Assembly: GCA_002401545.1 (NCBI GenBank)
Contig: NVTJ01000062.1
Location: 1-9,445, forward strand
Reading direction: 5' to 3'
DNA from: Alphaproteobacteria bacterium
GTDB taxonomy: Bacteria > Pseudomonadota > Alphaproteobacteria > Sphingomonadales > Emcibacteraceae
Length of the DNA stretch: 9,445 nt
Positions 7,340 through 9,445 of the stretch are shown piece by piece (within the stretch, counting starts at the first letter, position 1; each line of letters begins with the position of its first letter). The translations under genes were made by a program, and so were the position numbers. The notes beneath the pieces were generated by a model that had not been told where the DNA came from, did not search any database, and saw only the letters and a list, made by a program, of their open reading frames with translations.

Positions 7340-8468
7340 TTAGTCCGGGTCTTCAACTTCTTCCGAAGTTTCCTGAACCCGTGCGGCCAGAGCGGCATTG
7401 AGAAAAGGATCAATATCCCCATCCAGAACTTTATCCGGCTGGCCTGATTCAACGCCGGTACGCAGGTCCTTGACCATCTGGTAAGGCTGTAATACGTAAG
7501 AACGGATTTGATGGCCCCAACCGATTTCTGATTTACTGTTATGGGTAGCGCTGGCGTCATCCTCGCGCCGTTGCAGTTCCGCCTCATAAAGCCGTGCTTT
7601 AAGCATACTCATGGCCGTAGCCCGGTTCTTATGCTGGGAACGGTCATTCTGGCACTGAACAACGATATTTGTCGGTACGTGGGTGATACGAACCGCACTG
7701 TCAGTGGTATTCACATGCTGTCCCCCGGCCCCGGAGGCGCGGTAGGTATCAATGCGCAGGTCTTTGTCCTCAACCTCGACCTCAAAATTATCGTCAATCA
7801 CCGGATAGACCCAGACGCTGGCAAAGCTGGTATGGCGGCGGGCATTGGAATCAAAGGGCGATATGCGTACCAGCCGATGGACCCCGCTTTCGGTTTTCAG
7901 CCAGCCATAGGCATTTTCGCCCTTGATTTCAATAGTGGCAGATTTAATTCCCGCTTCTTCACCGTTATGCAGTTCAATCAAATCCACCTTGCAGTTATGG
8001 GCACTCGCCCAGCGGCTGTACATCCGTAACAGCATATTGGCCCAGTCCTGACTCTCCGTACCCCCCGCCCCGGAATGAATCTCAAGATAAGCATGATTGG
8101 CATCCGCCTCACCCGATAGCAGGGTCTGGAACTCCAGTTCACCCGCCTTTTCAGTCAGAATCTCAATGGCCTTTTCAGCCTCCAGAATAATGTCTTCATC
8201 CCCCTCCATCTCGCCCATTTCAATCAATTCGATATTATCGGCCAGTTCCTGAGCCACGGATTTACACAGGTTTATGGACTGTTCCAGGCGATTTTTTTCC
8301 TGCATCAGTTTCTGGGCACCTGAAGGATTACTCCAAAGATCGGGATCTTCGGAAAGGGCGGTCAGTTCTTCCAGTCTCTCAAGGGCAACTTCCCAGTCAA
8401 AGATGCCTCCTCAGCAGTTCGAGCGACTGCTTGATTTTATCGACGAATGTCTGTGTTTCGGCTTTCAT
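7340..8468 (-). CDS. prfB: Peptide chain release factor 2, with programmed +1 frameshift
   Basis: RF2 recognises UAA and UGA stop codons on the ribosome and triggers peptide release. The gene is read in two frames. Frame 0 starts at the ATG at 8468-8466 and encodes 23 residues ending ...LLRRHL before an in-frame TGA at 8399-8397. After a +1 slip at CTT, translation resumes with GAC at 8398-8396 (DWEVALERL...) and runs to a TAA at 7342-7340, for 375 residues in all (E. coli RF2 has 365). The SPF stop-codon recognition tripeptide is at 203-205 and the catalytic GGQ at 248-250 ('GAGGQHV'), two residues off the E. coli numbering, which confirms the joined reading. SPF rather than PxT marks RF2, not RF1. 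The gene follows mrcA after 21 nt and probably shares its transcript. The longest single frame, from 8305, would wrongly drop 54 N-terminal residues. Confidence 0.96.
7346..7381. other. Interrupted palindrome just past the bactofilin stop
   Basis: CGGGT (7346-7350) pairs with ACCCG (7377-7381), TCA (7353-7355) with TGA (7374-7376), and ACTTC (7356-7360) with GAAGT (7365-7369) around a TTCC loop, with bulges between. It starts 10 nt after the bactofilin stop and lies in the last codons of prfB. It could end or protect the bactofilin transcript, but no T run follows, so a classical intrinsic terminator is not supported. Confidence 0.3.
8396..8411 (-). promoter_or_regulatory. prfB programmed +1 frameshift (recoding) site
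   Basis: Read on the minus strand, the site is AGGAGG (8411-8406), CAT, CTT (8402-8400), TGA (8399-8397), C. This has all elements of the classical RF2 autoregulatory site: an internal Shine-Dalgarno sequence 3 nt before the slippery CTT, and a UGA followed by C, a poor termination context. When RF2 is scarce, the ribosome pauses at UGA, the P-site tRNA slips from CUU to UUU, and full RF2 is made. When RF2 is ample, a 23-residue peptide is released. The E. coli site has AGGGGG in place of this perfect AGGAGG. Confidence 0.95.
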
Positions 8469-8489
8469 AATATTCAATACTCAAAAAAA

Positions 8490-9445
8490 TTAATAGATTC
8501 CGCCGGTCCCCGTCCGCAGCTTGGTCTTTGTTTGCACCAGAGAATTAAATCCGTCAAGGACTTCACCTTTCTTTGTTGAAAAGGACCCCTGACGAAAAGC
8601 TTCGATAATGGTATTCTTCTCTCCGATGGCGGCAATTCGTCCGGTCTTGGGATTAACTCTGACCAGCCGGACACCCTGAGGAATCCGAAAGGGGATGACG
8701 GGGGCGTTTTTTGTTGCCGCCTTCATAAAATCCCGGAATATGGGAACGGCGACCGATGAGCCTTCTTCATGCTTGCCAAGGGAGCGCGGCTTGTCAAAAC
8801 CAACAAATACCCCCACCACAAGGTCCGGTGAAAAGCCAATGAACCAGGTATCAAGGCTGTCATTTGAAGTGCCGGTTTTGCCGGCGAACGGCTTGCGAAG
8901 CGCTTTGATCCTAATCCCTGTTCCCCGCTGTACCACGCCTTCGAGCATGGAAACCATCTGATAGGAGGTTACCGGGTCGAGTACGCGGCGGCGCGTATCG
9001 GGAATTTCCGGTTCTGCCTGATTATTCCAGGCGTCAACCAAACAATTCACGCAGGGTCGCTGGTCATGGCGGAATATGGTTTTGCCGTGGCGGTCCTGTA
9101 TACGGTCAATCATTGTCGGGATAATTTCCTTGCCGCCGTTGACAATCATACCATAGGCGCTGGTCAGTTTAAGCAGGGTGGTTTCCCCCGCCCCCAACGC
9201 CATGGAAAGCACACTGGGCATATCATCAATGATATTCATCCGTTCGGCGATTTCCACTATCCCGTCCATTTTCAGATATTGTGCGAGACGAACCGTCATC
9301 AGGTTGCGCGATTTTTCAAGCCCGAGACGCAATGTACTGGCACCGTAAAATTTGTTGCTGGAATTTTGCGGCTTCCATTTGCCAAGGCCGTACCCCTGTT
9401 CAATCACAAAGGGCGCATCAAGAATAAGGCTGGACGGGGTAAAGC
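8490..9445 (-). CDS. mrcA: Penicillin-binding protein 1A (class A PBP), C-terminal part
   Basis: The last 317 codons of a bifunctional peptidoglycan synthase; the 5' end, with the glycosyltransferase domain and the catalytic SxxK, lies beyond the right edge. The reading frame continues to the edge as 'FTPSSLILDAPF', so the GTG at 9407 is an internal valine codon. The transpeptidase domain is clear: the SxN motif in 'EKSRNLMTVRLA' (9303-9314), then 'MALGAGETTLLKLTSAYG', 'VTSYQMVSMLEGVVQRGTGI' and the KTGT motif in 'FAGKTGTSNDS' near 8879. All motifs visible are intact. The inner-membrane-anchored enzyme polymerises and cross-links glycan strands in the periplasm. A short polar C-terminal tail ends in a TAA at 8492-8490. 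prfB begins 21 nt downstream on the same strand, an order familiar from many alphaproteobacteria. Confidence 0.95.
   Translation of the reverse strand, partial: FTPSSLILDAPFVIEQGYGLGKWKPQNSSNKFYGASTLRLGLEKSRNLMTVRLAQYLKMDGIVEIAERMNIIDDMPSVLSMALGAGETTLLKLTSAYGMIVNGGKEIIPTMIDRIQDRHGKTIFRHDQRPCVNCLVDAWNNQAEPEIPDTRRRVLDPVTSYQMVSMLEGVVQRGTGIRIKALRKPFAGKTGTSNDSLDTWFIGFSPDLVVGVFVGFDKPRSLGKHEEGSSVAVPIFRDFMKAATKNAPVIPFRIPQGVRLVRVNPKTGRIAAIGEKNTIIEAFRQGSFSTKKGEVLDGFNSLVQTKTKLRTGTGGIY

Noticed and set aside
7541..8029. Plus-strand 162-aa frame inside prfB
   Set aside because: Antisense to the SPF and GGQ regions of RF2, with no plausible ribosome site or family; a shadow frame.
8397..8399. In-frame TGA as a sign that prfB is a pseudogene
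   Set aside because: The TGA is part of the classical recoding site, with AGGAGG and CTT correctly placed and the +1 frame open; it is programmed, not damage.

Overview
The window looks like ordinary chromosomal DNA of an alphaproteobacterium with about half G+C. Three things point there. The RF2 gene sits directly behind a class A penicillin-binding protein 1A gene. A membrane-anchored M23 peptidase is paired with a short bactofilin that starts MFSK. A long AsmA/YhdP-type gene stands divergent to glnE. I see no transposase, phage gene, CRISPR array, tRNA or rRNA, and coding is dense throughout. The genus cannot be named from this sequence alone.

Left part (1-1278, minus strand): the 5' 426 codons of an AsmA-like/YhdP-family envelope protein, starting at a TTG and running off the left edge. 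An AT-rich gap of about 90 bp separates it from the divergent plus-strand cluster. That cluster is glnE (glutamine synthetase adenylyltransferase/adenylyl-removing enzyme), a Bcp/PrxQ peroxiredoxin 10 nt later, and a DUF455 ferritin-like protein whose start overlaps the peroxiredoxin stop. These three are very probably one transcript.

Middle part (5606-7336, plus strand): after a 146-nt AT-rich spacer comes a two-gene morphogenesis module. It consists of a single-pass membrane M23/LytM endopeptidase with all zinc ligands present and a bactofilin. The bactofilin reading frame begins inside the peptidase gene, and its N-terminal membrane-targeting peptide is encoded in the overlap.

Right part (7340-9445, minus strand): prfB (RF2) and the 3' end of mrcA (PBP1A), transcribed toward the bactofilin and ending 3 bp from it. 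prfB has a complete programmed +1 frameshift site (AGGAGG, 3 nt, CTT TGA C). The protein is therefore 375 residues made from two frames, not the 321 residues of the longest uninterrupted frame.

The genes fall into three themes: nitrogen control and oxidant defence (glnE, bcp, DUF455), cell-wall shape and synthesis (M23, bactofilin, PBP1A, with the AsmA-like protein serving the outer membrane), and translation termination. I found no evidence for a new defence or mobile system. The least understood gene is the DUF455 protein, which carries a full E...ExxH...E...ExxH di-metal signature.
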